From assembly GCA_035610835.1 (NCBI GenBank), contig CM069442.1:32131798-32195797 (forward strand): 64,000 nt of DNA, written 5' to 3'. The stretch comes from Ophiura sarsii (lineage: Eukaryota; Echinodermata; Ophiuroidea; Amphilepidida; Ophiuridae). Made by a program: the position numbers and the translations under genes. The notes beneath the pieces are model-generated. The model searched no databases. It was not told the origin of the DNA and saw nothing but the letters and a program-made list of their open reading frames with translations. This document shows, piece by piece, positions 46,726 to 58,212 of this stretch (position 1 is the first letter of the stretch; the number at the start of each line of letters is the position of its first letter).

Positions 46726-47191
46726 CCAGAAAAGTAAGTTTTTCTTCGCCATATGATAGTCGGTCTGTGCGAACAGGCGGGCTATCATAGGCAAACGAAA
46801 GTCCTAAGAGTAACTAGTAGGGCACCGTTGTTTCAATTACGAGAAAGAAGCGGGATTTCCAGCCAAACCACCCGTGTTCGATGACTGACTACGGTTGTAT
46901 TGAGGGCCCAATCCACATGTCATTTGACCCGTTTTCTCCCCTGATAGTTTTATTAAAAAACACGCCCATCGTTTGGGTTTACGATGGTGATATAAGAGTT
47001 TTAATTTGACATCTGTCTGTCCACCCATTCACCGACCCATCTACAAACCTATATAATTTATCATTTAAAGAAAGTTCTTTTTAGCGGTCGTATCGTATAT
47101 AGAAAAACAAAACAACCCGAAATCAAAACCCACAACCCACCCCCATTTTAACTCACGTTCTTTCAAACAATCTGATACATGTATCTTACAG

Positions 47192-47437
47192 GAGTTACAT
47201 CTTTAATGACGGGATCTGCCTCTACATTGGATGCCGCAACTGTTGACAAATCAGTAAGATTCAATCCCGGTCAAACATCTGCTACACTTAGCATAGATAT
47301 CGCGGTTGACGACGACATTGAGGATGACGAAACATTCATTCTAGAATTAAGTGTGGACGATGGGGGCGCACTTGGGCAGTATCCGAGACTTACCGTTACT
47401 ATCACGGACCCAATTGAAACGCCAGCTGTGATTGAAG
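47192..47437 (+). CDS. Exon 16: Calx-beta 5, C-terminal half, with extended end
   Basis: 246 bases, acceptor TTACAG ending at 47191, donor GTGATC. It encodes MTGSASTLDAATVD, VRFNPGQTSATLSIDIAVDD, DIEDDETFILELSVDDGG and ends VTITDPIETPAVIEG. The strand ladder is Calx-beta, but the closing DxDG calcium motif is replaced by TDPIETPAV, which makes the membrane-proximal stalk. Longest of the five C-terminal halves. Confidence 0.9.
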
Positions 47438-47925
47438 GTGATCTTGTCGTTACTCTTTTATATCTTATACTTATAAAACCTCTGATTTAAATGCTTCTTA
47501 CTCATCTGAATCGTATCAATAAATCTATTGTAATGTGTAGAAGCTCTACCCTATCTTCTATATCCCTATTTAGTATTTAATTTTGGTTGCAGGTACGTCC
47601 ATCAATATTGCCTAGCCTACCATTGGATTGGATTGGCTACAATCATAGATCTAAAATATAATGAGCTTGATAAATTTGAATGGGGATTCAATGACGGCAC
47701 ATATTTTTTTTCGATTTCATTGGATGGATTGAGTAAATGTTGCAGAAAACATAAATTTATCAATGAGAAGAGATTCAGCAACACCTATGTTCAACTCATG
47801 GGGAAATACGGTATTACAGTCCACATTTAATATCCGGGGTAATGTTGACACCATAACCAAGTGTCCTAAGACTTTTGGTTGCTAGTGTATTTTTTTATAT
47901 TCTTGCTCTGTATTTTTATATCAAG

Positions 47926-48125
47926 GTCTTTCCGGAGGAGCCATAGGAGGGATTATCATTGGCGCTATAGTGGGTGTAGCATTGCTCCTAGCACTTGCTG
48001 GTTTTGTGATATTCCAGTTGATTCAACAAGGTTCTCAAGCTTCTATCACAGGTGCAAATGCCACGTCACCTAATACACAGTACCAATATCCGAGTCTCTA
48101 CAACGGGAATTGGTATCTGCAGTGA
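47926..48125 (+). CDS. Exon 17: membrane segment, cytoplasmic tail and stop
   Basis: Acceptor TCAAG ending at 47925; stop TGA 48123-48125. It encodes GLSGGAIGG, then a hydrophobic run IIIGAIVGVALLLALAGFVI with small-residue GxxxG-type spacing, and a tail of about 36 residues, QLIQQGSQASITGANATSPN and onward. The tail holds YPSL, which fits the YxxΦ sorting pattern (and the YPxL type). No positively charged stop-transfer cluster follows the segment, which is unusual; type I orientation is inferred from the extracellular domains before it. Confidence 0.88.
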
Positions 48126-48146
48126 CCTGCCAATGGAATTTGGTGA

Positions 48147-48483
48147 ATTGCCATAACGTCTAAACCCATTTGGTCTAATCCTAAAAGGTCTAATCCAATG
48201 TGGTCTAAACCCATAGAGTCTAAAACCAAATGGTCTAATACCCAATAGGTCTAAAACCCTTTTAGTCTAATACCCAATTAGTCTAATAGCCATTTTGTCT
48301 TAACCCATTTTGTCTAACACCATATGGTCTAAACCAACCAACTGGTCAATTGGATATTAGACTAAATGGTCATTAGACCAATTGGTTGTTAGACCAACTG
48401 AAATTTAGCCCTACTGGCGTTAGACCAATTGGTATTAGACTAAAGTGGGTCTTAGACTAAATGGGTTTAGACCATATGGCAAT
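48147..48483. repeat. Inverted-repeat array of GGTCTAAT words in the probable 3' UTR
   Basis: ATTGCCATA-(CG)TCTAAACCC at 48147 is matched in inverse at the right end (GGGTTTAGACC-TATGGCAAT, ending 48483). Between them are about ten GTCTAA(T/A)(A)CCCA units and then their complements, a foldback MITE of about 337 bases. It starts 22 bases after the stop codon, so the mature mRNA would probably carry the hairpin. Confidence 0.8.
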
Positions 48484-48711
48484 AGACCTGGAATTTATAT
48501 ATACATTTTTAGGTATTTTTACTCTAGTAATATGCAACGTAATTTTACTGAATATTTACACGGCATAATGAATGCACAAAGAAGCAACATTCAGGAATTA
48601 CATGACATTTGACATTATGAATATAATAGTGATATAACAGACTTGTATAATTTAGGTGTTAAGGTGCGATTTATTTCTTGTCCTAATGACCATGTTTCTT
48701 TTATTGTAAAT

Positions 48712-48717
48712 AATAAA
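48712..48717 (+). other. Candidate polyadenylation signal AATAAA
   Basis: The first canonical hexamer downstream of the stop codon in a plausible setting, giving a 3' UTR of about 600 bases including the foldback array. A weak GT-rich stretch follows. Not proven to be used. Confidence 0.4.
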
Positions 48718-48719
48718 TG

Positions 48720-49355
48720 TATACGGCGGAGATGTGAAATCAATTGCTGTGCTGAGTAAGGATGACTTTTAACATGAGACTTAACACTTTCCACGCGGCT
48801 ATTAGTTTTACCATGTACAAAACCAATAGATCTTTCATTAATATAGGAATGTTTGTACTAATATTTTAATCCATTTCTCATGAAATTTAATATGGTTTAT
48901 CTTCTTGAAACATTTGTGTAATTTCTTCAGACGACTGCCGCATGGAAAGTGTTAACACACATCGTCTTTAAGCTCAATCAAATTGAAATGACACTCAAAC
49001 AATTGCAAATAATATAATCAAGATAAACCAACTTGGTGCGGGGAAACCAACAGTAACAAGGGATATTAAAGCAATGAAAACAGTGATATATACATGTACT
49101 AAGAACTATGACGAAAGTGAACTAGACCTAGACGAGTTCACCAATTATAGCTCAATGTTAGCAAACATGTTTTGATAGTTGCCTAGCAACGTGGTTCTGT
49201 CCTCTATTGAACTTTCTACTGTTTTTCAGTAGAAACTTGGATGTCTAGTGGCATCATTATTTGAAACGTCGGTCTCATCACGTTATTTTTGTTATTGCAA
49301 GTCCCAGTCCGTGTTTTGTTGTTATTTTGTTATTAGGTGCCAACACTGGAACATG
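48720..49355. other. No gene seen downstream of the gene's probable 3' end
   Basis: AT-rich sequence without a recognisable exon. One CTACTGTTTTTCAGTAG hairpin lies near 49217-49234. Confidence 0.4.
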
Positions 49356-49362
49356 AAATTTG

Positions 49363-49591
49363 CCAGTATCGGTCGATACAGGTAACACAAAATTGTGTTC
49401 TAGTATCAAGCGATACTAGTAAACATGATACCAATGAGATTTGTCCCAGTGTTGAACGATACTGGTACATAATTATGTTCCAGTATCGCCCGATAAGTGT
49501 ACCAGTATCGCCCGATACTGGAACAATTTATATGTGCCTGTATCGTCCGATACTGGAACACTGACTTTGTACCAGTATCGGACGATACTGG
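49363..49591. repeat. Array of seven 20-base palindromes, CCAGTATCG--CGATACTGG
   Basis: Units start at 49363, 49400, 49446, 49480, 49502, 49537 and 49572. The inner two bases vary (GT, AA, CC, TC, GA), while the arms CCAGTATCG/CGATACTGG are largely kept; the third and fourth units are the most damaged. The common step is about 35 bases. The ORF crossing it is incidental. Confidence 0.85.
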
Positions 49592-50639
49592 TACAGTCCA
49601 GAATCCGGGACCTAAAGTACACTGTTCTATTATTTGTTTTTATCAATTCTCATTCCTTGCCGTAGTATTTCACTGTTGTATTGCTTTATTATCCCTTATT
49701 ATTGCTTGTTTCCATAATCCCCACACCGATTTGGTATATATCTTTCTTTTATTGTGTGCATTTTAGATTTTCGAGATATCCTATTTTATCTGTTTTTTGT
49801 TCCTTGGTGTGTTTTGTTCTCCGTTGGATTTATCTAAATAACGTTTTTTACTCAAACAATTGTTGCCTTGATAGTAATCATGACTATATATATTTGTACG
49901 CAAGCTGATGCTGAAACATTTCCCTAGTGTTATTTTAATAGAAATCCAGATAAAATATCATTGTTACCTTTACTATGACGCCCAGCATATTGTATTCGGA
50001 GCTCCGCCTAGGATTGTAGGCATAGGCCCAACTACACATAATAACTTAACAATTAGTCTAAATACATTCAAAAATTGGTAAATTCGATAGAAAACATTTT
50101 TAAAGTTTTGTTAAGGTTGTATTTAAAATGTAGCACTAGTTACATATTACGTTAATTGTAGTCGAACCAACGAATATAATTGTGACACTCCTAACCAACA
50201 GGTGGGGGTGCGGAGGTTGCTGCAACCTCCGGTTTCTTTAAATTAAACGTTCTATGACATATCTGGTGTCACTATATACACTTCTAGAGCGTGCCCCCTT
50301 TTGTTTGTTATATATTCTTTGCGTTCTGCGCGTATCGTGAAATAAACCACGCAGACGACGCGAACACCATTATCGATTGGTGATACACATACGCTAAAAC
50401 ATAATTCAATCTGTAATTAAACAACCGTTAAAAAACTCCGCCTGCCGCTGCGGCTTCGTTGTGGCGCTTAAAATAATACTATACCGCCCTCATTCACCAA
50501 TTGATATCACACACATATCCCGCACAATGTCGTACCACCCAACGCAAATGCACTGTGCGATCGATAGCCCAGTCAATCCTGGCTTTACACACACACAGAG
50601 AGACCCCAATTGGTCTTTTCTCCTCGTGCTGTGTTTTGG

Positions 50640-50842
50640 AAATGCGACTTTTGAAAAGAGGACATTTTTCTTTAAATGGTGCTAATCATGGTTTATCTTT
50701 GTTTTTAGGGGGCAAATTTGGTATCAAATTATGCCTAAAAGATCTAAATGCCTATCTAGCCTGTTTGGTCAACAAGAACATGGAAGTTACTTAAAATGGT
50801 ATAAACAAAGTGGTATACTTTCTTTTGTTGAACCCTTTACAA
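50640..50842 (+). mobile_element. Solo right arm of the 40476-41099 MITE family
   Basis: ATGGTGCTAATCATGGTTTA, CTAGCCTGTTTGGTCAA and CTTTTGTTGAACCCTTTAC align with 40900-41099. The left arm and TA flank are not found, so it is truncated. Confidence 0.65.
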
Positions 50843-51284
50843 AGCCTTTCCGCAATTATTCTGTGCGTTATGTTTTGTACTGTTTTACGGAAGATTTTAT
50901 TTTCGCCAGAAAATGGCGCTTGCTGATTGGTTGATAATGATGTAATGATATATCAGGAGAGAGTGCTATCTTTAAATGTTGTCGTCCGAGAATTAGGCGG
51001 AGCTAATCGTGTATACGATGATGACGGTGTTTGATCGACACATAGCTATTTGCGCAAAGACGCCTCGCTCCGCTCGGCATACCCTTGTATAATATCCAGA
51101 ATTAGGCCTCGCCTTTGGTGGTGCAAATTTGCCTAGGCAAATTTGTTTGACCTAAGGCTCGAATAACATCAGTTATTACATTCCTCTGTGTGACATATTT
51201 GGCTTGATTGCGTCAATATTTGTAATGATTTGCCTTTTCGCTTTGTGTTATAGCAAATCCACAGCGGTTGTAATTTCCAATTAA

Positions 51285-51390
51285 TTGTATACAATACACA
51301 CAACTGATTGGCTATTAATTGTATACAATACACACAACTGATTGGCTATTAATTGTATACAATACACACAACTGATTGGCTATTATTGTC
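51285..51390. repeat. 35-base tandem repeat, three copies
   Basis: ATTGTATACAATACACACAA followed by CTGATTGGCTATTA is present three times in a row (about 51284-51384), nearly identical. Confidence 0.85.
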
Positions 51391-51769
51391 CACTTAACTT
51401 CGTCCTTCAATCTGTGCAGAATGTTTTGTTACTGCGATGTGTGACTTGAAATAGGTATATGATCAAATCGCTATTTCCTATTCATCACACCGGATTTGAT
51501 GATTTGGTATAAGTTGCGTCTTTGTCGCTTTCCAGTAAGCGACTCCACATCGCTTCAACAAATTATACAAGACACAATTATATCACAATTTATATTAATA
51601 AATGTCTCTATTAGCAAATAAGTTGAGGTTGGACGCTGAGCTGGCAAGTCTATAATTAATGTATGTATGTTGTGTGTTCACGAAATAAAACAATCATGCA
51701 AAATACATTTTGTCTGTTTTGGTTAATTGGTGTGCTGGCTTGTCTCAACAAACAAATTTAAGTATATTT

Positions 51770-52450
51770 ATTAAAGAGTTGATCTACTGAATTCTGTATG
51801 GGAACACAGCCATAGTAATAACGATACATGCATGGCCTACTTTCACGACAATAGAAGTTGTTCATAACATTTATAATAAGGACCAATTGTATCTATAAAT
51901 CTTGACCAGCATTTAACCATTACATTCCAGTTGCCTGTAATGTTTGAGCTCAAGTTTGACAGGTTGAACTGGCCATGACGCTAGTATAGTAAGTTCCACT
52001 CAAGAATTACATCCATCCAACACCATTGACCGCATTCTGGGGGACCTTGGTGAGTGAGGCAGCGGTGGAACTGGTAGCAAGCCCGCAGGCGCTGCAGTCT
52101 TGCCACATGACTTAGCACACGTGGTGACTTTCAGCCAGATTTGGGCTACGCTCGGGACCCATGTAATGAAAATTTGTAAAAATAAAACCATTTTATACAG
52201 GGTGTAAGAAGCTAAATTGCATATGTCGAGCCCTCAGTTGCTCAGTAGGTCCGATATCACATTTAATGTCCCTTTTATCCTCTTTATAATGATTATGTCA
52301 GCCAGGATTATACAAAATAATGCATGTTGAGTATAGAATTTTTCAATTCGCATTGATATCATTAATTTAACAATTAAGCAGCATTAATTAACATACATAG
52401 TACATACCATGTAAAGAAGTTAATGTAAACAGGACTTGCTTGGTCTATAT
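51770..52450 (+). repeat. Dispersed repeat family, copy 2
   Basis: Shares with 5000-5730 the segments GGGTGTAAGAAGC-AAATTGCA, GCTCAGTAGGTC, and ATAGAATTTTTCAATT through AACATACAT-GTACATACCA. A segment of about 150 bases (52020-52140) is unique to this copy. Confidence 0.65.
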
Positions 52451-52454
52451 TGTG

Positions 52455-53530
52455 GCGAATAGGGTCCTCGCAGTACTCTGCAATCCGGCGGCTTCGTTCT
52501 TCCCTCTGTGGTAGCGAACGTCAAGGCAACTGTAACTGTTGATGGCGATATGTGTGAGGGGTTATTCCTCACTATCTGACAATGATCCCCAATAAACGGA
52601 CTCATGATCACTCATACAAGTATTATATAAGTTCTCAACGTGATTTTTAATGCGATTGAGGGCTAGCTCCGCTATGTATTCGGAAGAGGTAGACAGGATG
52701 TTTGGAAGCAAGAGAGCACTTTTTATCACGAATGGTTGATCATCATTACTTTCATTTTTTTATATATTTTTTTATTTCCATTCTTTTTATTTTTCATTCA
52801 TCTATATTCTACATTATACTAAAGTTATATAACATAGTAACAATATATTAAACATACTAGTATCAAGAAGTTACAAATAAATATTAACAAAACATGACTC
52901 TATCAGCGAACAGCATGTACCACCAATTATCATAGCTTGAAGATAGATGGCTCATTATCATCAACGGTACATGACCTTCGCAGGTGAGTTGACAAACAAA
53001 CTGCTCAAAAAAGGTCGGTAATTTGTTTTCAATCGCCATTGTTTTATACATATTCATATTGTGTTTCATATCAATGTAAAGCTGATGTGTTCCCCTTTCC
53101 GACGATACCTCATGTGTTGCAATCTAATCCCATGATTCAGTGCTTAGCCACCTGCTTGTGAATATGGGGACGTCTCATTCAAAATGTGCCAAATTCACCA
53201 CTATTTCCTAATTGTAACAAATTAAACAATACAAGTCTTTCTGTTTTCAATCCTTAACATAACAGGACAATTATGGTATTGGGCGATACCAACTCTTACT
53301 ATTTATGTCTACATTATTAAGCTTACATCAACGATAAAGTAATCTTCCTAGGCTTCAGCCTTTGTTTGAATTGAAGTGAAACCAAATCAAATAAAAGGCG
53401 TTCCGTGGTTTATAACTTTTTGAATTACTGCCGGTTCACTCGCTAATGAATATTACATGGTTTCTTAATCACATACCAGGTGCAAACACGATAAATCCAC
53501 ACTTTCACGACGGTAGAAAAACTTGTCTCG
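52455..53530. other. No gene seen
   Basis: AT-rich sequence with no recognisable exon, RNA or element boundary. Confidence 0.4.
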
Positions 53531-53539
53531 CCACCAGAT

Positions 53540-53840
53540 CAAGCAGTGGCGTAGCTCAGGGGGGGGTGGGGGGGGGGGGGGGGCAACTGACAGGAAAAAC
53601 CTATTTGTGCCCCCGCCCCCAAAACCCATTTGTGCCCCCACCCCCTTTAAAAAAATTAAGAAGGGAAGAAAAAAAATACAATAGGGAAAAAATTATTAAA
53701 AAACGAGATTACGTGCGGGGTACCGGTTATGTGTGGGCATATTCAGCCCAAATAGTCAAATCTAAGGCCCCCCGCCCCCCCCCCCCCCCCCCCCCCCCAC
53801 ACACACTTACGTGAAAATCACGAGTTGGTGACTGGAAAAA
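53540..53840. repeat. G-run and C-run repeat related to the 43.0 kb intronic repeat
   Basis: AGTGGCGTAGCTCAG precedes a G-run (53561-53583). A C-run at 53768-53797 is followed by CACACACTTACGTGAAAATC, matching the sequence after the C-run near 43000. The two loci hold the same repeat in different states. Confidence 0.55.
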
Positions 53841-56640
53841 TATTTTTTCTTGTGGGACGCGTAAGTTTACATATTGAACTTCACTAACGGGTCCCAATCG
53901 AAAATGAAGGAACCCCTTACATCTGACGATGTATGGACGTGGAAACCTTAAGACATTCTGAAAATTGTCAATCTCCTACATTGTAAATTTGTTAATGTCC
54001 GTAAAAGATAAATATAATGCAAATCCTGTATTTTTAAAAGTTTTTTAACACATTAAATCGCTTCTGAATTGCTTTCGCAAAAATTTCAAGCGATTTCAAA
54101 AACATTCTATAAGTATCTTCTATTGATTAACATGGACACGACATAGGTACATGAGTTACACGTTCACTAGCAATTTCTTGCGGCCATGCCGTTCACCGGA
54201 GATAGTTAACCCCTATCCCCTAACCAAATCATAAGTTAGTTTGTGAGCTCTAATTTCTCTAAATCGTTTTTTGACCATTTTCAAAGGCTCAAACTTCAGG
54301 ACCCCTTATATTTCTGGGGAACCCCTTAAATTTAGTTTTTGCAGTCCTTAAAGGGTCCTGAAAAATGTAATGGGACTCCTCACATTTTTGAGCCAGTGCT
54401 ACCCCTGCACCATATCGCCATGTTTTGCTTCAGATGAAAGAGTAACGTACGGGCCGTGCAAACAAGCACATCCTAAAAGGGAACCACACAAACAAGGGTG
54501 GACGATCGGATAACGAGGCAAAAACACAATACCAATACAAAATAACTATCCCAAATGATATAAATGGCACTAACATACCGGCGCCTAATTGTTATGCGAC
54601 CTGGGAACAATTACCTTGCATACAATAACAGTGTCATTTTTTTACTATACTCGCGCTTAACAGTCCAAGATTTATAACTCGAACTATTACATTAATTGGT
54701 AACTCACAATTGCAGCTTGCAATTTGAAACTTCAACTTGTAATGTAAAATGCGCAACATGGAGCATACTATTATGGACAGACAAATTACGTATACGTATA
54801 CAAACTATGCTTCAATAGAACTTAAATACCATCAGCAGGCTAGAGGTTATTATAAATTGATACCTGGCTTGAAGTGAAGCAACTATTAGAGCGGTATACA
54901 CAGTTGCTTAATATAGATAAATAGCATAGCAAAGATATCTTACAAATTGGCACAAATCATGACCTGATACTTTAACTTGACCGAAACGTCTACTAAAGAT
55001 GTTAATTAACACAGTAAAATGACTGATTCACTTTATCATATAAAACACACTGAATCCAAAGAATTGTAATCTCCAAAAACTAGCACTCTAAAATGAATAA
55101 ATCTGGCTTAGATCCAAAATAAAAATAAGAATTTAGCGTCAAATTTCTGAAGAGCTAGTTTCATTTAGCTCCTGACAAACGGTAAAGTCATGCAACTACC
55201 ACTTAGTCTGATTTGGTAAATAACAAGATTTAAGAAACACAAATGATCGTAAACCACCTGCCCAAACTAGTGCAAGATGTGCACTTCAAAAATGACACCT
55301 AAATTTGGTAGCAAGAAACGCAGACAAGATTACCAAATCATGCTGGTATGTGGTAAGAGGTCACAGGTCACTAATAGGTATATCAAATAAGGTGGGGCCG
55401 TTACAAAAAATCCTTAAAACCGTGATACGTGTCTCTATTTTAAATAGAAGTTGTCAAAAAAACATAACATTTTTGGTATCATATCAAAGACAATTTATCC
55501 AGCTACCGAATAAAAAAAGGATTAAAGCCACATGTTTAGCAACAATGAAGTTATCAATCTAAACGTCGAGTGAGCCAAGGGTGTGGCCGGCGGATGTGGC
55601 GCCGGTGGATGTGGCGCCCATAGGTTTCTACACAAAATAGCGGAAAACCAGAACTTTTGAAATTGATGCCATTTTAAAAGTATACATAAAAAAGTTTCCA
55701 AACTCTCATATGTGTTAATAACATGTGCCTGCTACTATGAATAATAATATTGAATTGTTATCTAGACATTCTCTACTAGAATATGATGTTCAATTCAGGG
55801 AGTGTTTTAATGTAAAAAATACACAGTTTTATTCGTTTTATTTATTAAACAATGGCCAAATCGCAGTCTCTCTATTTCAATTGTGTGACTCTTCGGTCCT
55901 TTTCTACCCTGGGTAGTAAAACATTTAACTAAAAAAGCCAGAAATGTTTCTTCACAGAATTGTTCATAGATTCATGAAAAATTTGCTATTTAGACCTATT
56001 TTGGACCATCCTGTATTTTAAATAAAAGGAACTTTAACAATATTCATGTAGTTCATTTTGATAACCATTTTCTAAATAGTCCATGCTAACTTAATTTCAT
56101 AGAATATTATATACAAACCCTGTCTTTTTCCTGTGTACATTTTGGGCAAGTGATTCTTAGCAAATTTGGTAGCACCTTCTGCGGTTGTTCTGATTTTGGT
56201 GACTATCTTCAGCTAAACCCTAATTGTACAAACTATCAAAATATTTTGTGAGGAGCAAAAACGATCAACTTTTTAATGTTCCACCCTATAAATATTTTAC
56301 ACACCCTGTATAATTTGATTCTTTTTTGCAAAAATGAAAAACCTTGAATCATAAGCTTTCCAACAGTATATAGTTTATGGGTCATTAAGTATGTAAAACT
56401 TAAGCTTTGTCCCGTTTAATCAGAATTGGTGCATTTCTCAACATTATTAGAAGTGAAACATTTTTTTGGACCAGTTGTGACTTCTGACCAAGAGCCTAAT
56501 TATTCTTAATAAACACTATATCATTATGCAACTTAGGATACTTAAACTTTACATGAATAAATAATCAACAACAATGACTTGTAATGTCATTTCAGTTCCG
56601 AGTGGACTTGTTGATTTAACTAATGCCTGCTTAGTAGACA
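53841..56640. other. No gene seen in 2.8 kb
   Basis: AT-rich. CACCCTATAAATATT and ACACCCTGTATAATTT near 56282-56310 recall the periodic CACCCTGTA phrase of the 38.0-40.2 kb element, so part of this may be related transposon sequence. No exon with supporting homology. Confidence 0.4.
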
Positions 56641-56641
56641 T

Positions 56642-58212
56642 TGGTGATATACACCTAGCACATAAAGTCCCTGACCAGGTGTTTGAGGTTCGCTAATTCA
56701 AAATATATAATCGGTACAAAAAATCTGAGATATATATTAAATGAGCAAATTTCTTGTCCGCAGTTTGATACCTCATTCAACAAAATCGAATGGATACTTT
56801 TAAAGTTATGGCGATTTCAATGACCGCTCATGCAACAGAAAAGTTGCACTAGGTATAGGAATCATTGATTTGTGTGTGATTACTGTCATAACTGTGTGCT
56901 ATCTGAACGAGACAGATGAATGGGTCTGGAGTGATAACCGCAATGTGCGGGACAAAGGGTGTATCTGGCTGTGAAGAATACAAGTCTTAGCTGATTAGCT
57001 GTGAGTTTTTTCAGTGCGTAATCACACACAAATCAATAATTTCCTATACCTAGTGCAACTTTTCTGTTGCATGCGCGGTCAATGAATCGCCATAACTTTA
57101 AAAGTACCCATTCGATTTTGTTGAATGAGGTATCAAACTGCGGAGAAAAAATTGCTCATTCAATGTATATCTCAGATTTTTGGTACCGATTTCTATAATC
57201 ACAAGTGGTACACTAGGGACATTATATACAGCGCCTCAAGTGACCGCATTTAACTGTTGAACCAATCATCCATGACTAAATTTTCCAATACCAGAAGGCC
57301 AATAATCAAATATTGTTTGGTTGTCCTCGACCTCCCTATCTTATTTTCCGTCAGTCTAAAACCTCGCAACACTATCATAGTCAAATTACCCGCTCATGCT
57401 TAACCGATGAACATACCTGTATTGTATCAGTGCAGTAGTGGCACCGGATTTGACTGCAGATAGATCAGTGTGCAATGAAGACATTCATGTGTAACGTGTG
57501 ATATGCTAAGATGACGTGAGTTCAAATACCGATAATTAGCCGTTGATGGGCAGAGTGTCGATTGGAAATGTGTTGAAACTCTTTGTTGTTGTATTAGTTT
57601 GTTTCTTTATTGACATTATTGTTCATGGGCCTATGGTGAGCGTGTGAACTCACTAAAAATGTTTTAGATATGACCAAATATAAGGACTGATATTAGACGA
57701 TTTATAGAATCAATTTCAATAAGTAAGCTATCAAAATATTCCTTGATGTATAAATAAATATTATGGACGAAATCATTCTCTTTAATGCACAAATTACAGA
57801 GAAATCTTGAAATGAAAGTTGCAAACATTTGATTTTTGTTGAATTTTTGAATTTTTTGCGACACGTTAATTTTCACTCATCTGTATCGATCTGCTATGTT
57901 GCAGGGGAATGGCATTTGGCTCTCATCTCATCCATAATAGTGGTTTGACTAATATTCATTACATCCATACCATTACACAACAAATTTGATTGGTCAATTT
58001 TCTAATATATTGACTCCAATAGTTCGCTTTAGACAATTGACACCAGGGCAAGCGACCATTGATGTTTAGCCGTGGTTCGATTCCTATTGTTCAGCTGGTC
58101 GCTAGTGGGCGCTGCATTTGATGTCCGTTTTATGCTTGCGGTAGCACTTGTGTATTGAATTAACTAACCTCAAAGCACCTGGTCAGGGACTTTATGCGCG
58201 AGGTATATTCAC
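56642..58212. mobile_element. Inverted-repeat element with internal inverted arms, larger copy
   Basis: GGTGATATACACCTAGCACA (56643), continuing TAAAGTCCCTGACCAGGTG, is matched in inverse at about 58174-58212. Inside, 56745-56885 and 57015-57190 form a second inverted pair around GTGCAACTTTTCTGTTGCAT. About 950 bases between 57200 and 58165 are not self-complementary and may be a later insertion. Same family as 30676-31215. No transposase recognised. Confidence 0.7.

Larger units (their letters stand above)
24606..48125 (+). other. Gene model: FTP-lectin-like, five Calx-beta, single-pass membrane protein (5' incomplete)
   Basis: Seventeen exons, all with AG acceptors and GT donors and all junctions phase 1, join into one frame of about 947 residues that ends at TGA 48123-48125. 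In visible-residue numbers: unassigned N-terminal region 1-161; FTP/F5-8C-like domain 162-311; Calx-beta domains at 312-427, 428-541, 542-653, 654-763 and 764-881; membrane segment about 887-911; cytoplasmic tail to 947. Calx-beta modules bind calcium in exchangers and occur in adhesion and matrix proteins such as the FREM and ADGRV1 families; FTP domains are usually extracellular lectins. An adhesion or recognition receptor is therefore inferred, not shown. The 5' end is missing, and expression is untested. Confidence 0.85.

Noticed and set aside
53446..53814. 122-codon proline-rich plus-strand ORF
   Set aside because: It is made by G- and C-runs of a repeat also found near 43.0 kb; no conserved domain.
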